Shown in pieces: positions 30,510 through 40,484 of a DNA stretch of 40,484 bases. Both the position numbers and the translations under genes were made by a program. Under the pieces are notes generated by a model. The model did not search any database. It had not been told where the DNA came from and saw only the letters and a program-made list of their open reading frames with translations. This DNA is from Mesotaenium endlicherianum (Eukaryota; Streptophyta; Zygnematophyceae; Zygnematales; Mesotaeniaceae): positions 108,446 to 148,929 of the forward strand of contig WELA01008734.1 of NCBI GenBank assembly GCA_009602735.1, in the 5' to 3' direction. How positions within the stretch are numbered: position 1 is the first letter of the stretch; each line of letters starts with the position of its first letter.

Positions 30510-33500
30510 ATGTGCAATCCAATGGCACTAGCACTAGCGATCGCTGCGATTATGATCATCTCTTCGACGACGGTTTGTGAGGGACGGACGGAGTTAAAGC
30601 TGCAACGAGTCCCACAGTCTCGTGGGTGGGAGGACGGCTTGACGGGCGCTTCGAGGAACAGAACGAGGTGCACTTGCTACCAAGTCGAGAACCAGCTGTG
30701 CTGTTTCCAGAGCCTGTGCGTGTGCGAAAACTTGTGCCACAATGGACGGGCCTTCGTGGCCATGGATTCCCAGGGCGTTGACGGATCCGACGCCCATCCA
30801 GGGGGCCCTCTCCGCCAGTACCCCACCAGTGAATTTCGTCGATGGTTTCGTGTTGTCATGGAAACCGAAGCAAACATGGGCGGCGTTGAGGAGAGAGGCA
30901 GCGACTGGATGCAAACAAGGAAGGAGATTGAGTGGCGCCGTGGCGTGAGCTATGTACAGGGGCTGTCACGATCTGAGTCTAACGTCGCTCACTTCACAGG
31001 TGACTAATTCTTAAAACTCAATTCTGCACACCTTCAAACTTTCTTTCCCTGTCCTTTGACTGACGGATGTCTATAGCACTTGCAAAGAAGAGGCCGGCCA
31101 TGCTCAAATGTTTGTCTTCGAGAAGAAGATAATTCTCTTCTGTGGACTTCTGCGGCCTGCCTTATTTTGCATTCCAGTGTCTCCCGGATAGGTAGCAGGC
31201 AGAACCTGCAAGTGATCATGCATATATGTCGTTGCGCCTTTTGCATGTTATCCCCCCCTCCTTAATTGGACTCGTGCGTCTGTTACATCCATGCCTGAAA
31301 AGAGTGGTTGCTGACTGCATGTGCCCACTCATAAAAGCTTTAATAAAGCACAATGCAGAGTACAAAACTCTAATATTTTGGTTATTCTGAGAACTCGCCT
31401 GGGCTGATGCCCGTTTGCTTCAATTGCAGATTAAATGCATGTTCCAAAAGCAGACCAGTGAGCTTGTTATGCTATTCATACATCAGCTTATGTGAAGTGC
31501 AAGCTAGCTGGCTCGTTGTCAGTGCGAATTGTTGCAAAGCCTTCTCTTTTTGACCTGTGATTATGTACGCGTTGATCTCAATCTGTCGTTGCAGAGAAGG
31601 TGAATATGCTGCTTCTGTTCAACAACGCAACACAGCCAGCGTTTGCTCGCCCTGTGGCTCAATTTCTGTGGAATCGAGTGCCGCGGTTCTTGGAAAAGTA
31701 AGCCCTCTTTTGCCACCAAATTCTGTCTTGCAGCAATTTGCATTGACTAGTGCACGTGGAGATTCCACGTTGAAGGAGTCCTGCTGGGCTTGGGATGGGC
31801 TACTAAAATGATTCGGCGTGACAAAAAAGGCGCCCTCCTGTGTGGGGGCCTCATTTGAGTCAGCAGATTTACGTTTCATCAAAGCTTGGTTGCGGTGAGT
31901 CGGCAACGGATGTGTCTTCTGAGGCATTGTTCTAGCAAGGCAACAAATTCTATGAATGATCCCCATTTTTTGTTCCGATTGCAAGCGGCAGGAATAAAGA
32001 GATGGCAGGTGGGAGAGGGAGACGGATCTCGAGGGGACAGAAAGAGTTTCCAAGAGCTCGCCCATGCATGCATTCTGACTAGATGCCAGCTGGCCCGGCT
32101 CGTTGTGCACGCTGCATGGGGCTGAGTGCTGACACCATGCCCCCCGCATTCTGCTCGTCTCTCCGCTCCGCAGGCTCCGCCTCTATGGGTCCGACAGCTA
32201 CCACGCGACGCTGCTCCACCAGCTGCTGAGGATGGCCACCCGGAACAAGGGAGGGCCCGCAAAGACTTTCAGGCCGTACCACATGCTGGGCGACAAGCCC
32301 CTTGCGGACGGCACGGTGGAGTTCGACCTGCCCTTTGAGAGGGCCACGGAGGAGCGCCCCCTCTGCTTTGAGCACGCCGTCGTCCCCGGCATCCTCAAGG
32401 TATAGAGGCACTTGTGAATTCTCCCTCTGTGGCTTGCCTGCATGCTGGCGACGGGTATGGGGATGGAGATTGCGTTCTTTTGGCAGCCTTGCTTGTGTTG
32501 GGTGGTGTGCCCTGGATGCTCTGGATACTGATGCCTCCAGGCACTGGGCCTCTAGAGTTGCGCATGCACGGCTGGGACACGTACCGCGTTGCCGGGGGAA
32601 TGCAAGGAGCACACACTAATGCATAGGCTGAGCGCATCACCATCAGATGAGGAGTAACTGTTAACATGCACCTGAAGATTGCAAGCAGTTTTCTAAGACA
32701 GGTCCTTTCCTGGCGTGTGTGTGTGGGCGTGAGCGTGCAGGGCATGTCCTTTCCGGGGGGTGCTGCGGTTGCGCAGGAGTTTCAGCAGAAGCTGGTGACC
32801 TCCCTGAAGGTGCCGCAGGGGGAGCCGGGGACCAGGCTGCGGCTGGTACACCTGGCACGCACGGGCTCGGTCACCGGCGGCCGCCGCGTGCTCACTCCCG
32901 ACAGCAAGAGGGCTCTGGACGAAGTCCTCAACTCCTTCGACTTTGAGGTGCGGTGAACTGAGCTCTTGACTTTTTTGAGCTTCCCCCCTCGCTTTTGCCC
33001 CTTGAGCGCGGCACGGCCACTTGTTTAACGCGTCTGCATACCTCGAAGGAAGGGAAGGGAAAAAATTAAACCAGTTAGGGTGCATCATAACCCCTTACAG
33101 CGATGACAGTTGCCTGAGTAAACAAGGGTCCAGTGCATTTTGAGGTGATAACCGGGCCCCGTGAAATTTACGCATGCATACTTAAAGAGCCGAGGAGAGA
33201 TGACTCACAGAAAACGTTCATTGCGCGCGCGCTCCTTGCCCCCCCGCGCACGCAGGTCATGGAGGTGGAGCTGGCGGGCATGTCGTTCAAGCAGCAGCTG
33301 GAGGTGATGCGCAACGCGGACGTTGTCGTGGCGGTGCACGGCGCGGCACTCATCAACGCCGCGTCCTTCTGCCGCCGCGACGCCGTCATCGTGGAGATCC
33401 AGCCGTACCACATGTTCCACCACCTGTTCTTCTCCATGGCCGTCAACAACGGCATCACGTATCTGCTGCACCAGAGCAGCCAGGGGCCCCGGCAGGCGGG

Positions 33501-33822
33501 CGACGCCGAGTGGAGCACCGTCGGCGTCACCGAGTGCATGCGCGACGTGCGGTGCAAGCTCTACTTCACCCACCTGCGGCCTCTCGCGCTGGCGCACGAG
33601 GACTTCTCCACGGTCAAGGGCCTGCTGAAGCTGGCGCGGGAGATCGCCCTGGACGCCAGAGCTGACCAGGAGGAGGCCGGGAAGCGGCTGAGGAGCAGGT
33701 ACTCCGAACTCTGTGTGGCGCGCGGGAAGAACCCCCGCTGCAGGTCGACCATCTTGCAGGCGCAGCTGGCCGAGCTGACCTACGAGTGCATACTCCAGCA
33801 GGACTGCCCCCCGAAGCCGTGA
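30510..33822 (+). CDS. Family GT61 (DUF563) glycosyltransferase, complete, five exons
   Basis: GT61 enzymes are Golgi or ER transferases adding xylose, arabinose or GlcNAc to glycans. Exons are 30510-30999, 31595-31697, 32174-32399, 32741-32947 and 33256-33822. All phases agree and give 530 residues. The start is the ATG followed by a hydrophobic segment (ALALAIAAIMIISSTTV), a signal peptide or anchor, and it lies 66 bp after a TATA box. A Cys-rich region follows (CTCYQVENQLCCFQ, then CVCENLCHNG), typical of the N-terminal GT61 part. The catalytic half has LRLVHLARTG, FDFEVMEVELAGMSFKQQ and the hallmark ADVVVAVHGAAL (His about residue 370), then VIVEIQPYHMFHHLF. The donor sugar cannot be told from sequence. 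The 3' UTR has TGTAAC at 33913, compatible with a green-algal TGTAA polyadenylation signal. The gene converges with the SPL gene. Confidence 0.9.
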
Positions 33823-34981
33823 GAGTTTGGGAGTGAGGCGGGACTGAAGTCTGAGAGGGCTGTTTTCTTTTGATGAGGGCAGGCCCTTGGAGGGGTGCAC
33901 GTTCCACTTTGTGTAACTCACTGTTATACATGTGTGGTATCCTCACGTGGGTCCAACGTATGAGTTGGGCAGCAATGAGGGGTAGAAGCTAGTGCCCGCC
34001 CATTGGCCTACTTATGAACCCAACAATTTATGTAGTACTGTAGTACATAAAAGATTTTGAGATCCAAGGGTGAAGTAGGACCCCACCATTCCAACAAGGG
34101 TTGGTACGAACAGAAGCCATGCTCTCCACAAAGGACCCTTTGTTTACAATGTGTAGGAGAAGACTTTGCCATAAGCGCTTGCAGATAGTGTATTCTTGTA
34201 AGCAAATAGTCTGCACTCGGTCCTTCACACCTCACTCGCTATAATAATAGTGGCTACGAGAAATACTTAGTTTCATCTTCGAGCTAGTAGAACCTGCCAG
34301 GAAGCTTCTCGATTCAGTGTAGTCCCATGTTGACTTGACGGCACGGTGATCACCCAAGCTCGCTGGGTTGCCTCCCTGCCACCAAGGCCATTGTTTGCAT
34401 GTATAGACATTAGTGTTTCTACAGAAGCTAGAAAGCATGGGTATTAATGGTAGAGGTTCCCTTGATAGCATTTTTCGTTTTCTAGCAGAAATGTACATGT
34501 CAATTCATTATGTATTCATTTCATATTCATCATAGCCTGTGCCCACTCATCCACTTCACGTCAAGGGGTTTGTCAATGAGGTAACTAAAGGGATACTTTG
34601 CCTTCAAGGAGAATGAAAAACTGTTAACGGCAAAGCATTGACAGAAGACTCCATACATATCCACGTCTCTCCTCACCTTGGGCATGTATGAGAAGTCAGC
34701 ACATAAATCACTGCTTGGAGTGAGCTTAATAAACAACACGTGGTCCACAGATGGCTGCCTGCTGGACTCGCCAGACCACCCATTCGTGAGAACAAGAGAC
34801 CTTTGATCTACCACGCTCAAGGAAACAAAAAATGGCATGGCGAGTGATCGATACATGTGTACACGCTCACAATTCCCGCAGAATATTCATATCGCTGGAG
34901 CACCTCACTAATGAATCTATTCTACATGGTCAAACGACATAATCTCTGTGTAAATCGACAGAACGTCTTTCCCCGGGCCTG
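33823..34981. other. Convergent spacer with the 3' regions of two genes
   Basis: AT-rich sequence between the GT61 stop and the SPL stop. It presumably holds both 3' UTRs. No further exon is supported. Confidence 0.5.
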
Positions 34982-37670
34982 TCACACGTCTGGAGGGCCA
35001 AAGGCGCTCATCAGGCGCCTCCTGATGGACAGGGAGAGCTGATCCGAGTGCACGAGAGCGACGCAGATGCCAACACACGCGGAGAGGACGATGGCCGTCG
35101 TCACCATCGCCCGCCGCCCGACGTAGCCCTCGTTCCCGAGGGCCACGCGGAACCGCTGCAGGTTAGCCACCGAGCATCTCAGGTCCTGGAGCTTGCTCGA
35201 GAAAAAATACTGCCTGGGTCTCCCGGCCCCTCCTCCGCCCATCTCGCTGCCGTCGCCGACCCCGGCCCCCTTCGGGCTTATGAGGGGCAGCCGCTCTGCC
35301 TCGTCCGTCAGATCATAGCAGTACTGCTGCGACAGATGGCCTGGGGAGGATACAGAAATTGCGACAGACGCTGGATCTGAGCCCCCCCTCGCTTGCGGGC
35401 CCCGGCAGCACAGAGCCGTTGTGGCAGCAGCGGCAGCGGCAGCAGCAGGGCTGGGCAACTGTGACGCAAATAGAGCCGCGCCCCCTCCTGCACCTTCCGC
35501 CACGCCGGTTGAAGCACGTGCGGGAGCGGAGACAAGCTTCCTCGCGATCAGGAGGTTAGCCGACGCGTTTCCCGCCAGAAGGGCGTAGTCCATGGGGCTC
35601 TTGCCGCGCGCGTCGCGCGCGTTCGTCCACGCCAGCAAGTCAGCCTGCCATGGCAGAGGGGAGGAAAACGCGCACGCGAAGAGGAGCGCACTTGTCAGGT
35701 GCCGTGCGCGACACAAGAGACAACTGAATGACCGGCAGGTATGACGTGCTGAGCAACAACCTTATGACTGCTAGATGCACACACACAAGCAGGCGCAGGC
35801 CCCCAGGTCCGCCTGCCATGGCCAAGCAAAAAAGAAGGGCGCTGAAAGAGCACCTCCCCACGCCGCAAGATGCCGCCGCCGTGCTGGAGAAGCAAACAGA
35901 CTAGATGCAGCTCCATTACATCATGCGCAGCCAGCTGTACAAGTTTGGAATGCACGCAAGCTGGCTACTGTCACTGCAAGAATACCCACCAACGTACCAG
36001 CAACTTCTGCTGCTGCTACCTCGTCACTCAAGCCCGCAGCAGGGCTGTCAACACAAAGCGCAGCCAGTGAACCAATGATAGCTATGGTTTGACGGAGTGG
36101 GCCCTCGCATGCTTGGCCCATCATTAAAAAACAAAGGGTCCCTTGTAATGGGCGTGCAAAGTTTTTGGAATGGACCGGCGATCGGCAGGAGAGAGACAGT
36201 GCCTAAGTCAGAGACGAGAGGAGTCGCAAGGGCAGACCCACCTGAGAGCTGTACGCAATGAGTCTCTCTAGCAAGCGCTCGCAGCTGGGCTGGGGCTGGA
36301 GTGCCGCCATGTGGAGAACAGTGAGGCCTGCGTCGCTCTGGTACCCTATCTCCCACCACTTAAGCTCTGCTCTCAGCGCCGACCGGGCGGCAGCGCCGCT
36401 ACTACCGCCGCCGCCGCACGCGCGCGCCTCTGCCGCCGCAAACTGCAGCAGAAGCTCGGCCACGGCAACGTCCCCTCTGGCGACACTTCTGTGGAGGAGA
36501 GAGAAGCCGTCGGGGCCCACCATGACCTGCGTCAGCACATCGCTGGCGCCGCCCGCGGCCCTGCCACACGCGGGAAGTGGGCCGGCCAAGTCGCCGCCGG
36601 CTGCCCCCCCCCTCCCCCGCCACCTCACCCCTCCTGCTGCTCTGGCAACCAGCGAATATGAGGAAGGCACGGGCAGGCTCCCGGGGCTGGCTGCAGCAGA
36701 GAGGCTAAGCCGCCTGGCGGCTCTCAGGAGGCTCCTGGTGACGGCAACCCACCCCCTGGTGACGCTGGCATGCAGCAGGCCCTGCAAGCGTGCAACCTCG
36801 CAGGGCAGCCTGCGCATCCTGTGAACGGCGGGCTCTCCTCCCGCCACCTGCCCCTGCTGCTGCTGCTGCTGACTTTGGTCGTCCTCCTCTCCCTCAGCAG
36901 CCGCGTGTAGCACCGCGCCAAGGTCTGCGATGAGGCCCCGCACCTCCTGCTCCTTTGCGACGAGGGCCTGCGACGCACGCTTGACGGCCTGCTCCAGGTC
37001 GGGCCCCGCCAGGGCCCCCCCGTGCGCCGCCTCCAGCTGGCGCATGGAGGAAGCAAACTCCGCCAGGATCTCGTGCTCCAGCGTCTGCACCTCGCGGCAC
37101 ACCTCCTCGCTGGCGACCAGGATGGGCAGGAAGTTGCTGCATCCAGCTCCGTGCTCCACCTGACAGCATGCGGGGGGAAGGGCAAGAGAGGAGGAAGAGG
37201 GAGAGGGGGCGAGGGAGAAAGTGTGGGAGAAGGAGAGAGGGGGAGAGAGAGGGGGAGAGGGAAGGAGAGGGAGAAAGAGGAACAGGAGAGGAAAAGAGAG
37301 ACGGGAGAGACAAGGGGGGGGAGGAAGGGGCATCTTAAATAATCTAGTAACGACACGCCTCGCTAACATGCTTGGACTTAAGGTGCGACACTGACCCACC
37401 AACAGCGATGCAGGTGCAACACGATGTTATTTGTCGCATCGTCTTCCTCCAGCACATGCATTCCTCAGGTCGCGAGCAGCACGCCTGTGCGTGCACACAC
37501 ACACAAACACGCATGCTCACGCGCATGCATGCACAAATATATATACACACAGACAAAACACATACACAACACGCGCATGGACGCATACACTCGCACACGC
37601 ACAAGGATGCACACACAAAGACACACACGCACGCACGCACGCACGCACGCAAACACACATGAGCACAAGA

Positions 37671-37702
<32 letters not shown>

Positions 37703-40484
37703 ATACGAGGTAGAAAAAAAGGACAGATGTTGCAGGTGGACACAGCGTGCTACTTTTCCAGCCTCTAAACCGGCTGATGCAGCGACGACACGACCTGGAA
37801 GTCTTCAAGAGTTTCAATCGCTCTGACCCGTGTTTCCTGAACTCTCACCTCTACAAACGCGGTCCCCACGGCCCCGGGCCGGACGCTCGGGAACTGGAAG
37901 GACTCCAGCTCAGACGCCTGGCCAAGCTCGCCTTCACGCTCGCGCTCCCGGGCGTGCGCGCGCTGCCACCACTTGCCAGCAGCTGTCCCGGCACCCTCAT
38001 GCTCCGGGTCCTCCTCGGGCGGACGGACGCTCTCATTGACCACATGCCGCCCCCCGAAGGAGCATATGACCCTGTGGCAGCAGCAGCAGCAGCAGCAGCA
38101 GAATTAAGATTGAGGCAGGAGCACACGCGCGCACGTGAGGAGCGAGCGTCAGGATTTGTTGGACACCAGAGGATGACTGCGACTGCCGCAGGAGCGGCCG
38201 GCGGCCTCAACGTTGAGGTCGTCTGTCAACTCTCTCGGGTTTCGAAGGATCAGTAGCTGAGAGACTTAGTGAAACACAAGGCAGCAGCAGCAGCAGCACA
38301 GCTGGCAGCGGTGAGGCTCAGAAATACAGAGGAACGCCCAGAGCAGCAGCACAGGGCAGCAGCACAGGACAGCTAGCGCAGCGCAAGCGGCAGCAAAGCA
38401 GCCTCCCAGTTGCGCGCAGAAAGCAGGAGAGAATCTCGACATACTATTAGAAAAGAGGGGGGGAGGGGGGGGGGGGGGGCGCAAACTTAATGTACAGTTA
38501 GGCCAGGCTCACGGGGAGTGGGTGCGTAGGAATGTGCAGGGGTGTGCAGGAGTCTAGAAGCTCAGAAAATCAGAAGGCGTGAGCAAGCGGACACAAGAGG
38601 GGCGGGCACATCTCGCTACCTGGTGTGGGGCAACCGCAGGTTGTGCCCGGCCAGCTTCACCGGCGTGGCCCGCCCTGCCACGATGCACAGGGGCCTGGCG
38701 CCCGTCAGATGGGGCCGATCCAGCGGCCTGATCTCGCCGAGGTAGTCGATGTGACCTGGGCACACGCGCACGCGCACACACGCACACACGCGCACGCAAC
38801 CGCAACAGGGAAAGGAGTGAGCTGTCAGCGGAACTGAGGCCTTGCAATGCACAGGGCACACAGAAGAATGCGGCCCCAGCAGTTCTACTCCCCGGCCCGC
38901 GGCGGCGCTGCTACTCTGACGACCGGCCGGCTCGTAGCAAGAGGCGAGCATGCGCGCGCACCGGGGCACCCACCGGAGCCTCTCCACGGCCCGTGGGCTT
39001 GCTGCTACTCTACAGGCCGTCCGGCTGATTGGTAACAAGAGGGGTGTGCGTGCGTGTGTGCGCGCGCGAGCCATACCTGTGTCGACAGATGTCAGGTGCT
39101 GCTGCACTTGGACGAGCATGCGCCCCTGGCCCCAGAAGTGCGCGCCGGGCCCCTGCGTGAGCGCCTGCAGGCTGCCGCCCACGTCTGCTTGCACCTGGAC
39201 TCCCACCACCACCCCAACCACCCCAGGGGCAGGCGCAGGCGCAGCAGGCCTCTCACGTGCTGTGAGGGATACGAGTGGGACGGGCACCCCCACGAGTGAG
39301 GGAGTACGCTTCAAACAGAAGCGGTGGAGGAGGAGGAGGAGGAGGAGGAGGCAGAGGCAGCGCAGTGCATCATGCCAGGCCGTGAAAGTGCACCCGGCTC
39401 TCCTTCCACTGTCACAAACCAACCGCATCGCACAGACTAGACACAGAGAGGAAGAAGAGGGGGGAAATGCACAAGGCTGCGGCAATTCCGGTCAGCAGAG
39501 CGCGAGCGCGAGCACGCAGGCCCCTGCCAATAGGAGCCACGCCACGCCACGCCTCGCCTCTGACCCGACGTCATCACCAGTCGGTGAGCCTGGCTGGGCG
39601 CATAGCCCACGCCATCGCCAGCGCAGCAGCAATCGCAACAACAGACGATCCCAAGCAGGGGAGGGCACCATGGCTGCTTCGAGGGCAGCAGCGCAGCAAG
39701 GCCGGCCCAGTGCAAGCCAGCATAAGAGATGCACTGTATTTGTGCAAGTCCTACCTTGTCACACGCGAGGGGCGGCATCACCACATAGAGGGCAGCAGCA
39801 GCAGCAGCAGCAGCAGCCGCTGCCACGAGTGCAGAGCGCGTGCGTGCGCGCGCGTGTATGCGCGTGTGTGTGTGTGTGTGTGCATGCGCAAGAAAGTGCG
39901 AGGATGCCCTACCTTGTCCCACGCGGGGGGCGGCATGGCCGCGTAGAGCGTGAGCAGCGTGCAGCCGGGTCGGATGTAGCCCTCCAGCTCTGTAGGCATG
40001 TGCGCCAGCCACTCCAAGATCTACACGCCACCCCCACCCCCACAGCCGCAGCCGCAGCCGCAGCCGCAGCCATGGCGGTCGTTGTTAATCATAGCCCGAC
40101 TGCTGTGGCGTGCAAGGCAGGGGCAGGAGTGACCTCTCCCCAGGCTCGAGCGAGCGAAAGAGCCCGCGCACAGCGCGAGAACATGGACCACGACAAGGGA
40201 TTGGCGCCTTGAAGGACTAAGGCAGGGCACAAATGCCCTGGATGAAACCGACGACAGGGGCGAGTAGTCATTCCAGCAGCAGGGAATAAGAGCCCTAGCT
40301 GTCTACAAGGACAAGCGAGGAGAGTCATGAATGGTTACAGCCAGCCCCCAGCAGCCTGCCCCCCAGCACCACCACTCACCATGGGTGCCGAGGGATGAAG
40401 AGCCGGCACGTGGCCTCAGCACGCCCATTGGAGTGGGCTGCACGGCTGCTACAAGGCCCAAACTGAGAACGTTGGAGGGGGGGG
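34982..40484 (-). CDS. SBP-box (SPL/CRR1-type) transcription factor, C-terminal part, 5' end beyond window
   Basis: Green-lineage SBP proteins bind GTAC-core DNA. The family regulates copper and hypoxia responses in algae and development in plants. The SBP zinc domain is not in this window. Exons, right to left, are 39913-40020, 39077-39194, 38620-38755, 37849-38071, 36242-37159 and 34982-35644. Phases agree throughout and give 721 residues plus stop. Family hallmarks in order: LEWLAHMPTELEGYIRPGC with LYAAMPPPAWDK; FWGQGRMLVQVQQHL; EIRPLDRPHLTG and PVKLAGHNLRLP; AFVEVEHGAGCSNFLPILVA with EEVCREVQTLE; ankyrin-type DGFSLLHRSVARGDVAVAEL and AGLTVLHMAAL; AWTNARDARGKSPMDYA. The end holds a membrane helix (MVTTAIVLSACVGICVAL), as in long SPL proteins. 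Exon 36242-37159 has a polyglutamine run. The Cys-rich motif that precedes the helix in land-plant SPLs is not evident. A possible further exon near 40380-40440 could not be confirmed. Confidence 0.92.
37490..37705. repeat. CA/GCAC-rich microsatellite
   Basis: ACACAC and (CGCA)n tracts lie in the SPL intron between exons 37849-38071 and 36242-37159. Cys/Val-rich and Thr/His-rich frames on the two strands are artefacts of this repeat. Confidence 0.85.
38076..38102. repeat. (CAG)8 tract forming the intron end before an SPL exon
   Basis: On the minus strand this is (CTG)n followed by CCACAG, the acceptor of exon 37849-38071. The triplet tract replaces a normal polypyrimidine tract. Confidence 0.8.
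38266..38482. repeat. CAG-rich intronic DNA and poly-G run
   Basis: GCAGCAGCA-type units recur across 38280-38405, and a run of G lies at about 38457-38480. Both are in the SPL intron between exons 38620-38755 and 37849-38071. Confidence 0.7.
38895..39055. repeat. Two tandem copies, period about 93 bp, next to an SPL exon
   Basis: GCTGCTACTCTGACGACCGG then CCGGCTCGTAGCAAGAGGCG (from about 38907) is repeated as GCTGCTACTCTACAGGCCGT then CCGGCTGATTGGTAACAAGA (from about 39001). Both lead into a GCGCGC/GTGCGTG tract. They lie just downstream, in transcription sense, of exon 39077-39194. Confidence 0.75.
39641..39973 (-). repeat. Tandem decayed copies of an SPL exon 3' end
   Basis: The genuine exon end encodes LYAAMPPPAWDK followed by GTAGG (boundary at 39913). 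A copy 159 bp further encodes ALYVVMPPLACDK and still has the GTAGG donor (boundary near 39754). A third, about 109 bp beyond, reads ALEAAMVPSPAWDR but has lost the donor. Flanking CAG runs are also copied. Confidence 0.8.
39842..39882. repeat. (GT/GC)n microsatellite
   Basis: GTGCGTGCGCGCGCGTGTATG then GTGTGTGTG in the SPL intron just downstream of exon 39913-40020. Confidence 0.8.
40033..40073. repeat. (CAGCCG)n hexamer tract
   Basis: CAGCCG is repeated about five times immediately upstream, in minus sense, of the acceptor of SPL exon 39913-40020. That acceptor also lacks a normal polypyrimidine tract. Confidence 0.8.

Noticed and set aside
33205-33921. 238-codon minus-strand frame
   Set aside because: It is the antisense shadow of the last, GC-rich exon of the GT61 gene.
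38950-40212. 420-codon plus-strand frame
   Set aside because: It is antisense to two SPL exons and includes CAG and GT repeats; the minus-strand exons have conserved SPL motifs and matching phases.
40380-40440. Possible further upstream SPL exon ending at a GTGAGT donor (minus strand)
   Set aside because: The donor is good, but the only phase-compatible frame has a stop close upstream and no clear similarity to the conserved SPL block expected there.
1-40484. CRISPR arrays, operons, phage or bacterial defence systems
   Set aside because: The window is clearly eukaryotic; its direct repeats are diverged minisatellites and microsatellites, not spacer arrays.
1-40484. Reverse transcriptase, integrase, transposase or viral genes
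   Set aside because: No frame on either strand shows their motifs; the only mobile-element candidate is non-coding.

Overview
This window is nuclear DNA of a green-lineage (Viridiplantae) eukaryote, most likely an alga. Genes are split by GT-AG introns, microsatellites are abundant, and base composition is strongly mosaic. The diagnostic gene is an SBP-box (SPL/CRR1-type) transcription factor, a family confined to green algae and land plants. I cannot name the species. There is one 748-base run of N (25384-26131) and a single N at 9900.

Five genes can be assembled exon by exon, using reading-phase agreement at the splice sites. (1) 8163-12514 (+): PSMD9/Nas2/p27, the PDZ-containing proteasome assembly chaperone. 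An orphan exon of the chaperonin subunit CCT6 sits inside its third intron. (2) 12912-14753 (-): a complete five-exon Rab GTPase with a CCRQ end, convergent with PSMD9. (3) 19684-26525 (-): a Sel1-like-repeat (TPR-like) protein, reconstructed with one unresolved junction and with the N gap in its first intron. (4) 30510-33822 (+): a complete five-exon GT61-family glycosyltransferase with a signal peptide and a TATA box. (5) 34982 to beyond the right edge (-): the C-terminal 721 residues of the SPL protein, with ankyrin repeats and a terminal membrane helix. Its DNA-binding domain lies outside the window.

The rest (about 1-8160, 14754-19683, 26526-30430 and 33823-34981) shows no gene I can support. 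It holds minisatellites with periods of about 48, 61 and 100 bp, GT/CA tracts, degenerate telomere-like strings, and an AT-rich block with nested terminal-inverted-repeat-like motifs and a perfect 16-bp hairpin.

The most unusual signal is a recurring architecture. In three separate genes (PSMD9, the Sel1-like gene and SPL) the introns carry tandem, decaying copies of the neighbouring exon-intron boundary, spaced about 90-160 bp. In several copies the old splice dinucleotide is still visible. This suggests that introns here grow by tandem duplication across splice junctions, leaving pseudo-exons behind. The five genes have unrelated housekeeping, trafficking, glycosylation and regulatory roles and are not a functional cluster.
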